The position numbers were made by a program, and so were the translations under genes. A DNA stretch of 64,000 bases from Tethya wilhelma (taxonomy: Eukaryota; Porifera; Demospongiae; Tethyida; Tethyidae): assembly GCA_964030475.1 (NCBI GenBank), contig CAXIPT010000001.1, positions 5,925,107-5,989,106 of the forward strand. The letters run 5' to 3'. The first letter of the stretch is position 1. Each line of letters starts with the position of its first letter. The notes under the pieces were generated by a model. The model was given only the letters and a program-made list of their open reading frames with translations, was not told the origin of the DNA and ran no database searches. This document shows, piece after piece, positions 33,856-47,353 of the stretch.

Positions 33856-36800
33856 TTACACAAAAGGAGAATGGGTTGGTTCTGGTGCGTGCTTGGTAGG
33901 AGAGGTACCCATGTAGTCTCCAGACATTGATGATATACTGCTCAGTGGGGAAGATGGATTGGACTTCTTGGAACCATGCTTACCCATTCCATCAGCGATT
34001 CCTTTCATCTCCTCCCAGATTGACAGATACTGTGGATTGTTACAAAAAGGCAGTGATTCACAATTTTCACTAATTGTAGGGGCCGTGTAAATGTGTACAT
34101 ACTCACTTCACCGTGTCCTTTGACCTGAGCCGAAACAAGATGCTGGAATACTTCTGTCAGCTGTGCAAGATTGACGTGGATGAGCTGAGCTTCCAGATCA
34201 AGACAGAACAGCGAGAAGAAATTTCTCTTCTCCAACATTATTAGCTCATCATCTCTCTGCAGGTGGGAAACACATTGTTTATAATCCTAACAATTTTTGT
34301 ATTATTTCAACAACTAACCCTGATTATTCTGCTGTCATCCTTTTCTGACTAAAATTGCAAAAAAGAAGGTACAATGCATGAAAAACGCAAGCTAACTAAA
34401 TCACAATATACACCCACAGCTTGGTAGGAGAGGTACCCATGTAGTCTCCAGACATTGATGATATACTGCTCAGTGGGGAAGATGGATTGGACTTCTTGGA
34501 ACCATGCTTACCCATTCCATCAGCGATTCCTTTCATCTCCTCCCAGATTGACAGATACTGTGGATTGTTACAAAAAGGCAGTGATTCACAATTTTCACTA
34601 ATTGTAGGGGCCGTGTAAATGTGTACATACTCACTTCACCGTGTCCTTTGACCTGAGCCGAAACAAGATGCTGGAATACTTCTGTCAGCTGTGCAAGATT
34701 GACGTGGATGAGCTGAGCTTCCAGATCAAGACAGAACAGCGAGAAGAAATTTCTCTTCTCCAACATTATTAGCTCATCATCTCTCTGCAGGTGGGAAACA
34801 CATTGTTTATAATCCTAACAATTTTTGTATTATTTCAACAACTAACCCTGATTATTCTGCTGTCATCCTTTTCTGACTAAAATTGCAAAAAAGAAGGTAC
34901 AATGCATGAAAAACGCAAGCTAACTAAATCACAATATACACCCACATGCATACCAAATGTCTTCCAGTTGATTCCAGTTTCTCTTTGTGTTTGACCATGG
35001 TCTGAACCTTGCCAAGAGCCTTCTGGTGTTTCCTATGCACCAGCCTCTCTCTCCTCTCACACAAGTCCTGGTAAGAAACGATCAGATCAAGGAAGAGATT
35101 CACACTCTCAGTGAATCCTGCAGTCTCGCGTCGAAACTGGTTGTGAGACTTCTCAACAAGGGAGCTGAACTTGCCCTGTAAGTTGCTAAAGTCTCGCTGT
35201 AAATAGCTCCAAGTCTCATCAGTGCCAGCTGTCCAAGAGCTCATTAGGTGCTTGTCTGTTGCAAGCGTGCTGCAATGGAACAGAGGATTGAGATGAGACA
35301 GATATTTCAACGGTGTACTGTGGTTATTGTGTAGTGTACCTCATGCTGGTAGCCAACTGTTTCATGTCTGTTTCTGTTGCTTGTGATCTGCCCTCCATGT
35401 TGTGGGCAACAAGAAGCATGTTGCTTACAACCGAATGCATCACAGAGATTTGTTCTTGTACTCTCTCGTACTTCACTCGTGTTGCCTGACTCACCAATGC
35501 CTGAAAATTACAGGAGCAACAATAATAATGTGCTGGTATCTTTGAAGCTAATCTTCATATTTTATATATACCTCTGCATTTTTGGCATGAGGGTTGAATT
35601 CAAACTCATCTTTTGTATTTTTAAACTTGTCCTTCAGCTTGGAACCAGCCTCCTACATACAATAAATAGTAAAGAGCCACTTTCAAATTTTAGCAGTTGG
35701 ATTAACCTAGTTCTGTACTTACAGTTCCTCCCGCAGTGAGAAAGTATCTGACAATCTCATCCTTATGGAAGATAGGATGACGTACAACAAGAATGGTGAA
35801 CCTTCTGAGTGCCCTCCGTCTCTGCTCGATAAAGGCAGGAGAGGCTAAAGAATGGACAACAAGAGAGCATTTTTTTAGTACTGAGATGACAATAAAAAGA
35901 TAGTTCAAAAATTTACGTGTAAATTTCTTTGGTGGGATCCTTGGAACCAGTCTGTAGGGATATTTGGATAGTAGGATTTCATGGAATGCCTCAAAGTCTC
36001 TGTATCTCCTCTGAACTCGAGATTTAAAGCTCTAGATAGAGAAACATAGATACAACATCAATATCAATGTGAAATCCTTAAGGTCACTTACCTTACTCTC
36101 CACAAAGTACTCAACATGTTTGAAGACCATCCCCTTCTTCTCTGGCACAATGCCTATGCTGATCTCATCCATTGATTTCAACTCATCATAGACATAGCCC
36201 AGCTCGGTTGGGCGAGTAACACGCAGCACCTTCATGCAGAGCTCTCGCAATTCACTCAAATCGGCCAGTTTAGGAATTGGCAACTCTAAAGACATACAAG
36301 CGCACACATGAATAGATACTTGAGTCATACCAAACCAAGAGAGGAAATGCCATACCCGAATTTCCATAATGCTGCAGTGATTTCTCTTCCACTGCTTTTC
36401 CTTGTTGAGCTAGAGCACTTAATGCAAGTGAGCGATAGAGGCCATCTCTACTAAGATTTCCACTGCCAGCTGGATCACACTCATTCCAGATCTGCAAGTC
36501 ACATACATGACATTGTGTTATGTGTGGGAGCATAGATGGTGGGAGCATCATTAATTTTATCAGTTTACATTAGTAGCCCCTTTCTAGTGTTGTGTAGCAG
36601 AGAGTTCAGGAGTGGAAAATCTTAATGCACTACTTGTGTTTTGGCAAACATGGAAAGGCCGTAAGATATGCATTTGTCGTAGATAATTAACATCACAAAC
36701 CACTATAAATTGACTTGTGTACATCAACAACCACGTGATGGATAATTCTTCTCACAGACAATGTGATTCAACATAGCTCTGTATAAACAAACTCAATGTA

Positions 36801-37186
36801 TACATGTGTACATGCTTGTAAGAATTACAAGCACTAAAGGTATGATGCCTTTCCATTGTTTACCAGCTGTTTACAGTTGGTGCACAATTTTTTCTTTGTG
36901 TACAAACACTGCCAACAGATCTGCAGTCATGAAATCCATTAGTACCTGTTCAATTACTCTGCTTGGAAGAGATGCTGTCTGCATGCAACGAAGCCAAACT
37001 TCTTTATCTACTTTTCTAGAAGTACTTCCACTGCCAGGGCAAATGACATCATACACCTCGCGATAGTAGCCAGGGATGGTGCCTGCATTGTTCAATCATG
37101 GCTTATATCGATACTGCAGTCTTTTGAGAGTACAGATAAGCAGTGAGAGAGCGTGCAGACAACTCACCTACACTCAGACCAGCCAT
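33856..37186 (-). CDS. SNX8: Sorting nexin 8 (EH-like, PX and BAR domains)
   Basis: Eleven exons (5' to 3'): 37186-37168, 37082-36946, 36491-36356, 36285-36092, 36031-35917, 35844-35723, 35652-35572, 35500-35340, 35269-34954, then 34256-34107 and 34029-33856; 534 residues, in frame. The N-terminal part looks EH-like (VWLRCMQTASLPSRVIEQI; NECDPAGSGNLSRDGLYRSL), as in yeast Mvp1. The PX domain includes IGIVPEKKGMVFKHVEYFVE and the RRRALRRFTILVVRHPIF helix. The BAR part includes NLFLDLIVSYQDLCERRERL and FCLDLEAQLIHVNL. SNX8 shapes endosomal tubules for retrograde sorting. The last two exons are repeated at 34784-34635 and 34557-34396 by a perfect 528-bp duplication; using that copy would end the protein TKLWVYIVI instead of TKHAPEPTHSPFV. 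Confidence 0.94.
33891..34418. repeat. 528-bp tandem duplication, copy 1
   Basis: Begins GCTTGGTAGGAGAGG inside the SNX8 terminal exon and runs through the last intron, penultimate exon and part of the next intron. No difference from 34419-34946 was found by eye over the full length. Confidence 0.95.
34419..34946. repeat. 528-bp tandem duplication, copy 2
   Basis: Directly abuts copy 1. No microsatellite or N at the junction (ACACCCACA|GCTTGG). Contains a full penultimate SNX8 exon and a truncated terminal exon whose reading frame continues across the junction into a stop at 34398-34396. Confidence 0.95.
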
Positions 37187-37488
37187 TCTTGCTCCGCTAT
37201 GACCCTCTTTGCCAACTCTTTGAAACCACGTCCACTTCACTCTGCCACCACACCCATTTATAATTTGATGATCACGTGATCAAGTGCAACGTCATGTAAA
37301 CATTATTAGTTGTCACACCGGAAAAGATATCCCCAGGGCTTGGAACACGTACACAGGGAGGGGGTGAGTTTATCGGGCTGGAGAATCACTTACACTGTTT
37401 TTCTGTAGCATATAGGTAGATCTATACACTACATAAGTATGAGCCCATTCAATAATACTACTATTATTATTATAGTTTTATTAGGAAC
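37187..37488. promoter_or_regulatory. Bidirectional promoter region, SNX8 / DGKE
   Basis: 302 bp between divergent start codons. Contains a GGGAGGGGGTG stretch near 37357; no TATA box recognised. Confidence 0.45.
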
Positions 37489-38088
37489 ATGGGAAGGGTT
37501 GGACACAGCCACACACAGTGGTTTCTTCAACCATACTTCATCCTACCAGGGACTGTATTGATAGTGTTTGCAGTATGGGTTATACTCAAGCTAAGAAAAT
37601 TTCGCAAACGAAGATTTTATACTCTCCAAATTCGCGACCCTCTCAGGGGTCATCGATGGCATAGTGCCGAGTTCCTTGAGAAGCCGACCTATTGCAATGC
37701 TTGCATGCAAATGTGCCTCTCTGGCAGCTCTTGTGAGTCGTGTGGGCTCATGATATGTACCGAGAACAGGTGCCTTAAGATGGCATCAACTACAAACACT
37801 TGTAAACCTCTTGCCATGCCTCGTACTAATTCAACACCTCACTTCTGGGTGAAGGGAAATCTACCACTCTATAGCTTCTGCTTCAAGTGTCTGGCACCTT
37901 GTGGCAATCTACCTAAACTTGCTGACTACAAATGTGTATGGTGTCAACAGACTGCTCACGAAGACTGTGTCATTGATATTGATAGTGAGAGTATTCAGTG
38001 CAATCTTGGACCCTATCAGACGTGTCTCGTGCCTCCGAGCTGTGTCTCTCTCAAGTTAGAAGGCTGGAGAGGAAGAAGAAAGTAAGGA

Positions 38089-38126
<38 letters not shown>

Positions 38127-38537
38127 CTCCACTGTGTCTCTACGAACCTGATGACCCATGTGTAAAATTGTGCACACGATAAACACAGTGTCAATGTTGA
38201 TGTTTATGTCCAGGATTACTGGAATGTTTTAATACAGCCTGTATTTCTCATTGTAGATTAGTGGTGAAATCTATCACTCCTCCTTCCATTGATATGTGGA
38301 GACCAATATTAGTGTTTGCTAACCCCAAGAGTGGAGGGAAGGATGGGGAGATGATACTCGGTGCATTCAGGAAGTTACTCAACCCCATTCAAGTGAGCTT
38401 ATAGGAATGGTGTTTTCTTGTACAGGAGTGTATGCGCAAATCATGCACTCGGTTACACATTTACACATCCACAGCCAGATTTATGTGCATACATCAACTT
38501 CACAGGAAAGAGGATACACGTACATACATGCACATAC

Positions 38538-38592
<55 letters not shown>

Positions 38593-40382
38593 ACACACAC
38601 ACATACATGGAAAGGTACTAGACCTCTCGGAAACACCCCCTGAGAGTGGTCTTGAGATTTGTCGCATGCTCCCTGACCACGATTGCAGAGTACTGGTGTG
38701 TGGTGGAGATGGTACTGTAGGCTGGGTACTGGCAGCCATCGACAAAGCAAGTCTTCCAGTAAGAGCATCCATTCTCATTGAAACTATTTACTGCCTGAAG
38801 CTGCATCAATTGTACCTCTTTTTGTGTGTTTTGTTCTCTCTACTAGCGTCCTCCTCATGTGGCTATTCTGCCACTAGGGACTGGTAACGACCTAGCTCGT
38901 GTGTTGGGCTGGGGGAAAGGCTATGAGAATGAGGAGATCACAGACATCATAAAGGATGTGGAGCATGCACAACTCTCCATGTTGGACAGGTATCTCTCAT
39001 TACAGTCATGCTATTCTTTGATCATATTAGCTTCATATGTTGGGCCTTTTCTGCTTCTGTTTTTTAAAAATCTTTTTCCTTCCACCCTCCCACTTTCTCT
39101 CTCTGGTTTGCCCCAGATACTAAGTTTGTTAGCTGCTATTGTTGCTGTGGTTGTGTAATGAGCTCAAGTGGTATTCTCAGCAGCCCAACAAGCACTCTAA
39201 TAGAATCTACAACTGGTCATACCTGTTGTACCAGCATGACGTGTGGAACTCATAACTATGATAATTAATACAAATAGCTTAAAGCACAATGGCTACAAGG
39301 ATTCTACTGCACCTGAAGCCCACTCTAATTACACCCCCCCCTCACACTCTCATTATGATTATCACACCCCACTCTCCTCTCCCTCTCTCTCTCTCTCACA
39401 TGTTACTGTACACCGTCTGTGTCCTCCAGGTGGGAGGTGTGTATTGAACATCGTCGCTACCTTGGACTCAAGAGAGGTGCCAAAGTGCTTACAATGAACA
39501 ATTACCTTGGTGTGGGATGTGGTGCAGGAGTGGCTCTCAACTTTCACCGTCAGAGAGAGAGCAGACCGGAACTCTTCAAGAGCAGGATAATTAACAAGGT
39601 ATTTAGTTTTAACGTTATTTAAGGGGTCGGTATGCACGATAAATGCAATATTACTTGAAATTCTATTTTTCCCTCCGTATCAGATGTAGCTCTGTGCCAG
39701 TATTTCTGGGTGTGTATGTATAGCATGCGTTTGGCAGCACTCTGATTGTGTTGATATATCAACAAGTGATCTTTGTGTTCTTTCCCCTCTGTGTTTACAG
39801 GCATGGTATCTTGGCTATGGAGCCAGAGACGTGCTGGAACAGTCTTGCAAGCACCTTCCAAAGAAAATTGAAGTATGTTTTTGACACTAATAAGCATGAT
39901 TAAGTCGCTACCCAAACACACCTACTTACGGTTTCTCTTCTCCTTTTGTCCTCAAGCTTTATCTCGATGGAGTGCTACAGAAGCTGCCCAATTTGGAAGG
40001 AGTCGTGCTATTGAATATCAATAGCTGGTCAGCAGGCTGTAGTGTTTGGACTGATAGCTCCCACGTCGACCAGTTTGGTCCCAGCAGAATGGATGACCAG
40101 TTGTTAGAGGTGGTTGGACTCTATTCGTCACTGCATGTAGGCAAGATACAGGTCTCACTTGCTCATCCCGTAAGACTAGGACAGGCCAGAGAAGTGAAGG
40201 TATTATCCGTGATGATTGTGTTTGTATAGAATTTTGATGGATATTTTTTCTCTTTGTAGATTGTGATAAAAGAAACGGTTCCTGTTCAGGTGGATGGGGA
40301 ACCATGGCAACAGGGTGTGGCTACCATCACTGTGCAACATCAAGGACAGGCATACATGCTTCGTAAAGTGACGCACAACTGA
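37489..40382 (+). CDS. DGKE: Diacylglycerol kinase epsilon
   Basis: Eight exons: 37489-38081, 38257-38391, 38615-38758, 38847-38999, 39430-39598, 39801-39872, 39957-40199, 40260-40382; 543 residues (human about 567). One N-terminal hydrophobic helix ([16 protein letters not shown], about residues 18-35) is followed by basic RKFRKRR, as in DGK-epsilon. Two C1 zinc fingers follow (HRWHSAEF ... [16 protein letters not shown] ... CFKC). The catalytic domain has [10 protein letters not shown] and [12 protein letters not shown], then [17 protein letters not shown]. The accessory domain has [17 protein letters not shown]. No EF hands or ankyrin repeats, supporting the type III class. It phosphorylates diacylglycerol, preferring arachidonoyl species, at ER/plasma membrane. 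The acceptor of exon 3 follows a long CA repeat and lacks a normal pyrimidine tract. Confidence 0.95.
38543..38605. repeat. (CA)n microsatellite before a DGKE splice acceptor
   Basis: About 60 bp of CA repeat ending about 10 bp before the acceptor used at 38614 (catggaaag|GTACTAG). A second, TG repeat lies at 38095-38124 just after the donor of exon 1. Confidence 0.9.
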
Positions 40383-40896
40383 GTGTGTGTGATTTTATTT
40401 TATTTACCTATACTCCTTAATATTTATTATAACTCCTCCTCTATCCTAGTCTCTTCTATTTCTGTATAAAGTAAACTCAACTCTTTTTTTCTTCATTGTA
40501 TAGTTTCTTTATAGAGTTTGTGCAATAGTTTTCTAAGTTGTGTACATGTGTGCATGTGTGAATCTATCACAATACTTTTAATGTTAATAATATTATAATA
40601 TAACAACAGTTTAATCACCTGCTTGTGTTTCTTTGCAAATATATACAAGGACACAAAATAGACACAAAATGACACAAACAAATGCATGGTTTCACTCATG
40701 ACCAGTTAAAAAAATGGTGGGATAGTATTGACCGACTCTTGGTACAATATAATGTGAAATGATACATAATACCACAACTGCAGTTAACTGCTATGTTTGT
40801 TCAATGTGCATAATAATAATTATATAAATGAATGATTGTGGGGGAAACAAATGCTAATTCCTGATTCAGGATATTACATAAGTGAGAGTGAGTACA
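40383..40896. other. Convergent intergenic spacer
   Basis: 514 bp of AT-rich sequence between the DGKE stop and the cytohesin stop; likely overlapping or adjacent 3' untranslated regions. No gene recognised. Confidence 0.4.
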
Positions 40897-41985
40897 TCAG
40901 AGTCCAACAGGACCAGTCTTAGTGAGTCTCTGTCTTCTCTCTTGGAGCATTTCTAAGAATGGGTTACGACTAATCGATGCTTGTATACGTCTCATCCACT
41001 CCTGCTTTTCTTCTTCGTTTGATGCTTGAATACGATAGTTTGCATGGTGACCAACAACCACCTTGCCTTCTGCGTTGGTCTTGCACGCTTTGATCATGGT
41101 GCCTCGTCTGATCTTCTCATTCAGACATATTTCAAAACAGTGCTGTGCGGAGAGAGAGAGAGAGAGAGAGAGAGGCTTGAGTTCACTAGCATTTCAGTAA
41201 AATAAACAAAGAAGATAGCTTTTTAATGGCAACAATACCTATGTGGGCAAAAAATAACTATCTTGTGAAGCCAACCACCACAAACAGCCTATGTTGCTCA
41301 AAAACACTTACATTTCTTTTAAGTTTGGCATCAGTACACTCCTTCACCTCTAGGTTCTCAAGAGGAATGATGCCCCGAGGTTCTTTGTCCGTGGGATACT
41401 TGAAGTAATAGAGACAGTTGTCAGTGAGAATAAACCACCGCTTGCACCAACTCTTGTGTTTACCGCCTGGATGAGTATACAATGATATCGTCAATTATAA
41501 TCATTATCTCGATTAGCCCACAAGGGGGGTTTCACTTTGTTTGTTTTTCTGGCTTCCAAGAAATAAAGGAAACCAGTGAATGTGAAAGCTCAACCAAACG
41601 TACACAACACACATACTAGGAGTATACGTGCCCATTACTATTTCATCATCAAAATTATGCCCTGTTGTTCAAAATAGGTAAGTATAGTTAGTAAGCAAGT
41701 GGAGTAAAAAAACACCAAAAGCTATTATGTGTAGTGGATAGTATAGTACGATTTACTACACAAGGCTATCACACTGCCAGGTAATCCACTAGTGGGAATA
41801 GCCCATACGTACAGTCAGCTAGAGTGGCTGGTTTTAAGCCGAGGTTTGTATAAGTAGGCGAGAGCAATCCTACACACCCTTTTATCTAAACTCCCTCTTC
41901 AAGAAGTTATCAGCCAATGAAAACAAAGTCACGCATCATTAACTGACAGTAAACACTATCACGATTGAGAAGCATGTCAATGTCT

Positions 41986-42031
<46 letters not shown>

Positions 42032-44119
42032 CACACACACACACACACACACCTTCTTTGATAAGATAGCCTTGGTGATCAGGGTTGAAGAACACTTCAC
42101 TCAATTCATTAGAGCCTTGGTGGTATTGAAAAGGAGACTGTTTTATGGCATCGTAATAACCCTGCACAGTGAAGACAAGTACAATAAAGAGAAGATTCTT
42201 GGAATGACACATTATACACTATACTTAAACAAAAAGTTCAGTGTAGATAAAACCCCTTGCACACGGTTACATACCGCATGCACACGACAAGCTAGTAATG
42301 ATGAGAGCATGTACAAGAGTTGTCTGCTAATGTGGCTCATTGTCCAGTAGACATGGAGTAGACTTTAGGACTACATCAATACCATTCCATTCCAGTGGGC
42401 TGATTGTGTGAAACTATGGCTGTATGCAGCTACATGTAGAGACATGGCTCTATAGCAATCACACTGGCACGAGCTCTTAATGAATGCCAGAGGAATTTGA
42501 GAATGCACTGCATAATAAGCACGAGCACTTGAAGAAAACAGTCAACTGCCTCTAAAAATTCTTCCTCTAGCCAGAAGGAAAAAAAAGATCCAATCTGTTT
42601 TCAGACATAGGTGTGCCACATGTGTAGTATAGTATGCCGTTCGTGTACGGAGTAACAGTGGCTTCATTAGCATGTACTTTCAAAGGTAAGGACAAAACAA
42701 AAACTTTCAAAACAACTCTTTCAACTTTCTCCAATGATTGATCACAGATACGACAATTACGTCAATTCCTTCTATGGAGCATACTATACTCCAGTACACT
42801 TGTTGACAGTGAGTGTGATCTAGAGTACACACCACTCACCCTCAGCATGTCTTGAGGAAGCTCCTTGCCATCATTAATGCCTCGATTCATTGAGATAAAC
42901 TGTTCCACCGATGGCTAGGAGTAGAGAAGATTGTTTGTGTGTGCATAATGTGCATCTGAGTAATTCACCTGATATAGATTACCATTACACATTATAATAC
43001 ATCATATTTTCAGTTGACAAATCATACAAGTTCTTTGCAATATTGAAAGCCACAATTCAACTGACTCAGCTGACAAACAGGTCTAATGGTAACCACACCA
43101 TCTGTTTGGTGGGCTGGCTAGCTAAACAAAACCTGATGTTGTTGTTGTTGTTGTGCATGCGGCGATTCTTGATGCGACCATGTACTCACCTTTTGCTTGA
43201 CGTTCGGATTGTGTAGACTTGTATTGAGCATTATGATAGCAAAACTAAGAATGTAACAAGCATCTGTAGGATGTGTGTGTGTGTGTGTGAGAGAATGTGC
43301 CATGTAAGTTGTGTGTGAGTATGCATGCATGCATGCGTGTGAGATAGATGAAGTGCACCCAGCCACTATACTCAACGGAGGTGTACGTGCACAATGATAC
43401 ATGCAGCAAAATCCCCCCACATAACCCCCCACCTAAACAATGAAACACAAGATAATTATTTGCTGATTATGAAGTCACATCCTACTCCAACCCAAGGATA
43501 CCCCTACAGTTGGGTCTACAATGCACCAATAACCACAATAACACCATAATGTCATAAATGGGCATCCAGTGAGGACATATAGGAATAAAGAAAGGAAATA
43601 AAAGGCTTGTTTGTGAAAAAAAACATAATCTGTACTGTTGTCACGGAAGGAAGGATGAACCGAACATTTCACAGGAATTCTCAAACCACTAGCTGTTTAC
43701 TGTACAGTATCATCATGCACATACAATCTGTGGTTGGAAAGTTCTGCTATGTTGACATACATATACACACACCTGTATTTCTGAAAGTTCCCGGGTTACA
43801 TTCGCAGTATCTCTGAGCAAACGACTCCATCATTCTGTCAATTTTCTGTGCCTCTCCAGGCAACTGGAAGCTACCAAGAAAAGCTCTGCAATTTAGTGCC
43901 AAGAGGTGATAATTTAGGGTGCATACAGAACATGTTCATCATGTATACTACACAGACTACACATTGGCTGGGGTGAGTTGTGATTTCAAGGCGTACCTGA
44001 GTGCTCCTACAAGGTCTAGTCCATGAAACTTGTGCATCCTCACAAACTCATGAAGTACATTGATGTTGAACTCTTTGCTGCATGTGTGCATGTGTGTGTG
44101 TGAGTATGAGCATGCACTA

Positions 44120-44154
<35 letters not shown>

Positions 44155-47100
44155 GTGCATGGATACATTATTCATATGCGTGTGTTTATACACTCTGAAC
44201 CCTTTTTGGTGGTAATCTCTGTACAATATAAACAACAGTCGCTAACAGAAACATAACTCGTTCCGTTTCCTAGTAACATTGTGTCACGACACACACAAGA
44301 TCGATCTCTAAACCTAGCTAAAACACACACAAAAAAAAACACCAGCTCATAACCTTACCCTTCTCCCAAGTACTCTCCAATTGCACCTTTGTCCAACTGA
44401 CTCACAAACAGGAAGGTTGCAATGTCTTCTGGTGTTCGATTGAGTAGACCCTTATCAGTTAAAAATCTGATACCCTGTATTGGTATGATTATGGTTGACA
44501 TGGTTATATTTGTACATAGCAACGGGTGCAATACACATGTTCACTCTAAAATGTACTGTACAGCACAAGCCATATTAATAGATACCTCACACAAATAGTA
44601 TACACCCTACTTGTATACAATAAACAGCATGAATGCTCTGTTGAGCTCTACTAAAGGACAAGCTCATTAACAATTTCCTTGTAAACAGCCTTTTCTTATT
44701 GAGCTTCTCTCACTGCACAAGGTCGTGCAGAGTCAAGGTATAAGGTATATCAAAGTTCTAAAGAAGCCAAGTACTACAATAGCTCTAGAATTCTCCACTC
44801 ACACTACACACATCACCTACGAGCATGTCACACACATAAAACGTCACATCAACGGAGGCGGGTTCAACACTGATGAGTTTATGGCTTCAGGGTTGACATG
44901 CAAGAAATATGGAAATTAGCTATCAAGGGAGATGACACGTGTACATATCAGTCTTCAATATCCTTCCCCAGAGCACAAAGTGTGTATGTGTAACATCGAT
45001 AGTGAAACCTGATTCTACATGAGAGGCATGCTGAGCATGGTTGCAAGCACTCAAGCAACCACATCAAGTCGACCACTTGTACATCTACACAAGAGCAACA
45101 GTGCAACAAGCCCAGAAGCTACTGAGTATACCCCACCACAACAACACCACACACAACCTTGGCATCTCTCTGAGCTAAAGCCAAGTTTATCTGGTAGTGA
45201 ACACAAAGAAGTTCAAGCCATATCTGACCCTTTACTATGGTTCTCAGGAGTAGAGCTCTTGACATGGCAAGCAAGACCAGCCACACCAAACCACAACAAG
45301 TGGAACATGCTGTCACGTCCTATACAGGAAATCCATCCACTACAACATGTGATATCATGAAATGTGTTAATAGTTGATATCTCCCTCACCTCCGATGGCT
45401 TGGTGTTGAAGAGTTTCCTTCCTCTTCTCATGAGCTTTTTGTTTGGAGTCTCCTCACTGTGGTATGTGCATGTACAGTGTTATAAAATACTTGTCAAACT
45501 ATAATGGAGACACTTTTACTCATTTCAAGATAGGGGTGGAGGAAGAGAGGTCTCTGAAAGGACAGTGACACATTGATTATTGCCCTATCACCCACTCAAA
45601 TGCAAAAGAACTTGTCTATCTTCCTTCCTGGTAGTGTAGACTCAATACAAAATAAGAATGGAGACATTTTGTCAGGATTTTCATTCCTATTCCCATGTGG
45701 CCTGCACTCTCACTAGCCCTGGCTAATTCACTTATGAGCTAAACCAACTAACTTCTTGTAGCTGGTTAGAACCTCAACATCACCACTACCACCACCACCA
45801 CCAGTTATACACATGCAGGTTGCTCCCAATAAACTAGGAGTAAACATTGTTTCCCTGTTTACAATGCCTTAGAAGAGTTTTAGTGCTGTTCCCAAGACAG
45901 TGTCAAAAAAACACAATGCTACCTGTCGCAGTAATGTACTGGATATCTCCAAGTACACCGCGAGCATTCTACAAATGGAATATGCACAATGTACTCCAAC
46001 ACGACACTCACATTACTGACAGTGTGATAAATGGATCAACAAGTTGTTGAGGTCACTTAAAGAGATTTTTTCTTGAGTCAATTGTACTCTGAGGATTCAA
46101 TGTGACTTGCAGACAGCATCTGCACGTAAATGAATGCTAATGCAACTAACAGATGGAGCTCTCAGACTTATACTGTTAGCTGGTTATGCAGGTGGTCTAC
46201 AGGTCATGTTTCAGCTTGTAAATGACTGGACCTAGGAGATCAGAGAGTTGTACCACACCTGAACTATTTCACTAGCAGGCCACTTTCACTACAATTGTTG
46301 AATCTTGGGCCCAGTTCACTCCACAACACACCAATGTTATGCTTACTGATGCATTCAATGTAGACACACATCAAAGAATACACATTGAAAGGTATCAGAA
46401 AATGTTCAATGCAAAACATAACTTCCATGGTAGAAAAACATTCGTGTATCTGTGTGTGCATGCTTTTAAAACTACCACTATAGGTAAAGATATATAGGAG
46501 AATGTTGTGTAGTTAATAGAAGCACACATAATGGGATACAAGATAGTTGTACCCAAGTTGGCAAAAACTATCCACAGACTGCTTTACCATATTAAAAAGA
46601 ACAAATTTACAAGGCCTACATTAACTATGCATAATTTCAAACACTAATGCCACCACAAATTTGTGAATGGAAAGTGGACAAAGGGTATCACATCAGTGGA
46701 ATGCATTTACACATAGTATTATCCAATCAACACACGACAGATATTTTGATATTGTTCTCATCGAGCCAACCAACCTGTCTTGAATGATTTGAATGCATTC
46801 AGCAGTGCAGCTCATTTCTTCACCAATCTTGTCCAGCTCTCCTATTATATACTGCAGAGGAAAGAGGCTTGATTCAATAACAAGTAGGTAATTGAATGTG
46901 CAAATCAAATAAAACATGACTATTGTCATCAAGTACCGTTTAGCACTTGAAGCGTGCAACCACAATTCAAACACCCCTCTTGTCTTATTTCAAAAGCACC
47001 ACCCCACAAACACGCATGAGCTGCTCTTTCAACTTAGCAGGGTGGCTACATACAAACGTGCACTCCAACGCACGCACACAAAATAAACTCACATCTATCT

Positions 47101-47353
47101 CAACTTCCAAAGTCTTTCTTGAGCTGTCCAGCTTCTCCACAGCTTGCTTTTCGTGGTCAGACAGGTCCATAAGCGAACTGAGACTAGACTTATCTGACGA
47201 CGGTGTTGGACTGCATGTTGGGGACACATTGATGGTCGAAGTTTGGACAGGATAAGCAGTTTCCTTGTTCAATTCTTCTGTACTTTTACTCTTGCCAAAA
47301 GCCATCTTGGAAAAGGCCTGACTGGCCGATAAATGCATTACATCTACTGCCAT
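40897..47353 (-). CDS. CYTH1: Cytohesin (ARF guanine nucleotide exchange factor)
   Basis: Eleven exons (5' to 3'): 47353-47093, 46851-46775, 45456-45390, 44474-44359, 44077-43997, 43885-43773, 43263-43190, 42914-42840, 42161-42053, 41466-41312, 41142-40897; 457 residues. The N-terminal 90 residues are Ser/Thr-rich and longer than in vertebrate cytohesins, followed by a short coiled coil ([20 protein letters not shown]). The Sec7 domain includes [18 protein letters not shown] with the motif holding the catalytic Glu, [14 protein letters not shown], and the [12 protein letters not shown] loop. The PH domain includes [20 protein letters not shown] and the [15 protein letters not shown] stretch. 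A basic tail (RRQRLTKT) follows. It activates ARF GTPases at PIP3-containing membranes. Introns are the longest in the window (up to 1.3 kb) and rich in microsatellites. Confidence 0.96.
41980..42052. repeat. Compound (TC)n-(AC)n microsatellite at a cytohesin donor
   Basis: TC repeat to about 42028 followed by AC repeat to 42052. On the gene strand a TG repeat starts at the donor itself (AAAGAAG|gtgtgtgtg) and a GA repeat follows. Confidence 0.9.
44475..46774. other. Long cytohesin introns without recognised gene
   Basis: Two introns (44475-45389 and 45457-46774) separated by the 67-bp exon 45390-45456. A 113-codon open frame on the plus strand at 45019-45360 has a Thr/Gln-rich composition without splice context or homology that I can see; I treat it as chance. 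Repeated ACCACC words occur near 45780-45800. No repeat family recognised. Confidence 0.4.

Noticed and set aside
45019..45360. 113-codon plus-strand open frame in a cytohesin intron
   Set aside because: Low-complexity Thr/Gln-rich translation, no splice partners, no recognisable domain; a frame of this length is plausible by chance in a 0.9-kb intron.
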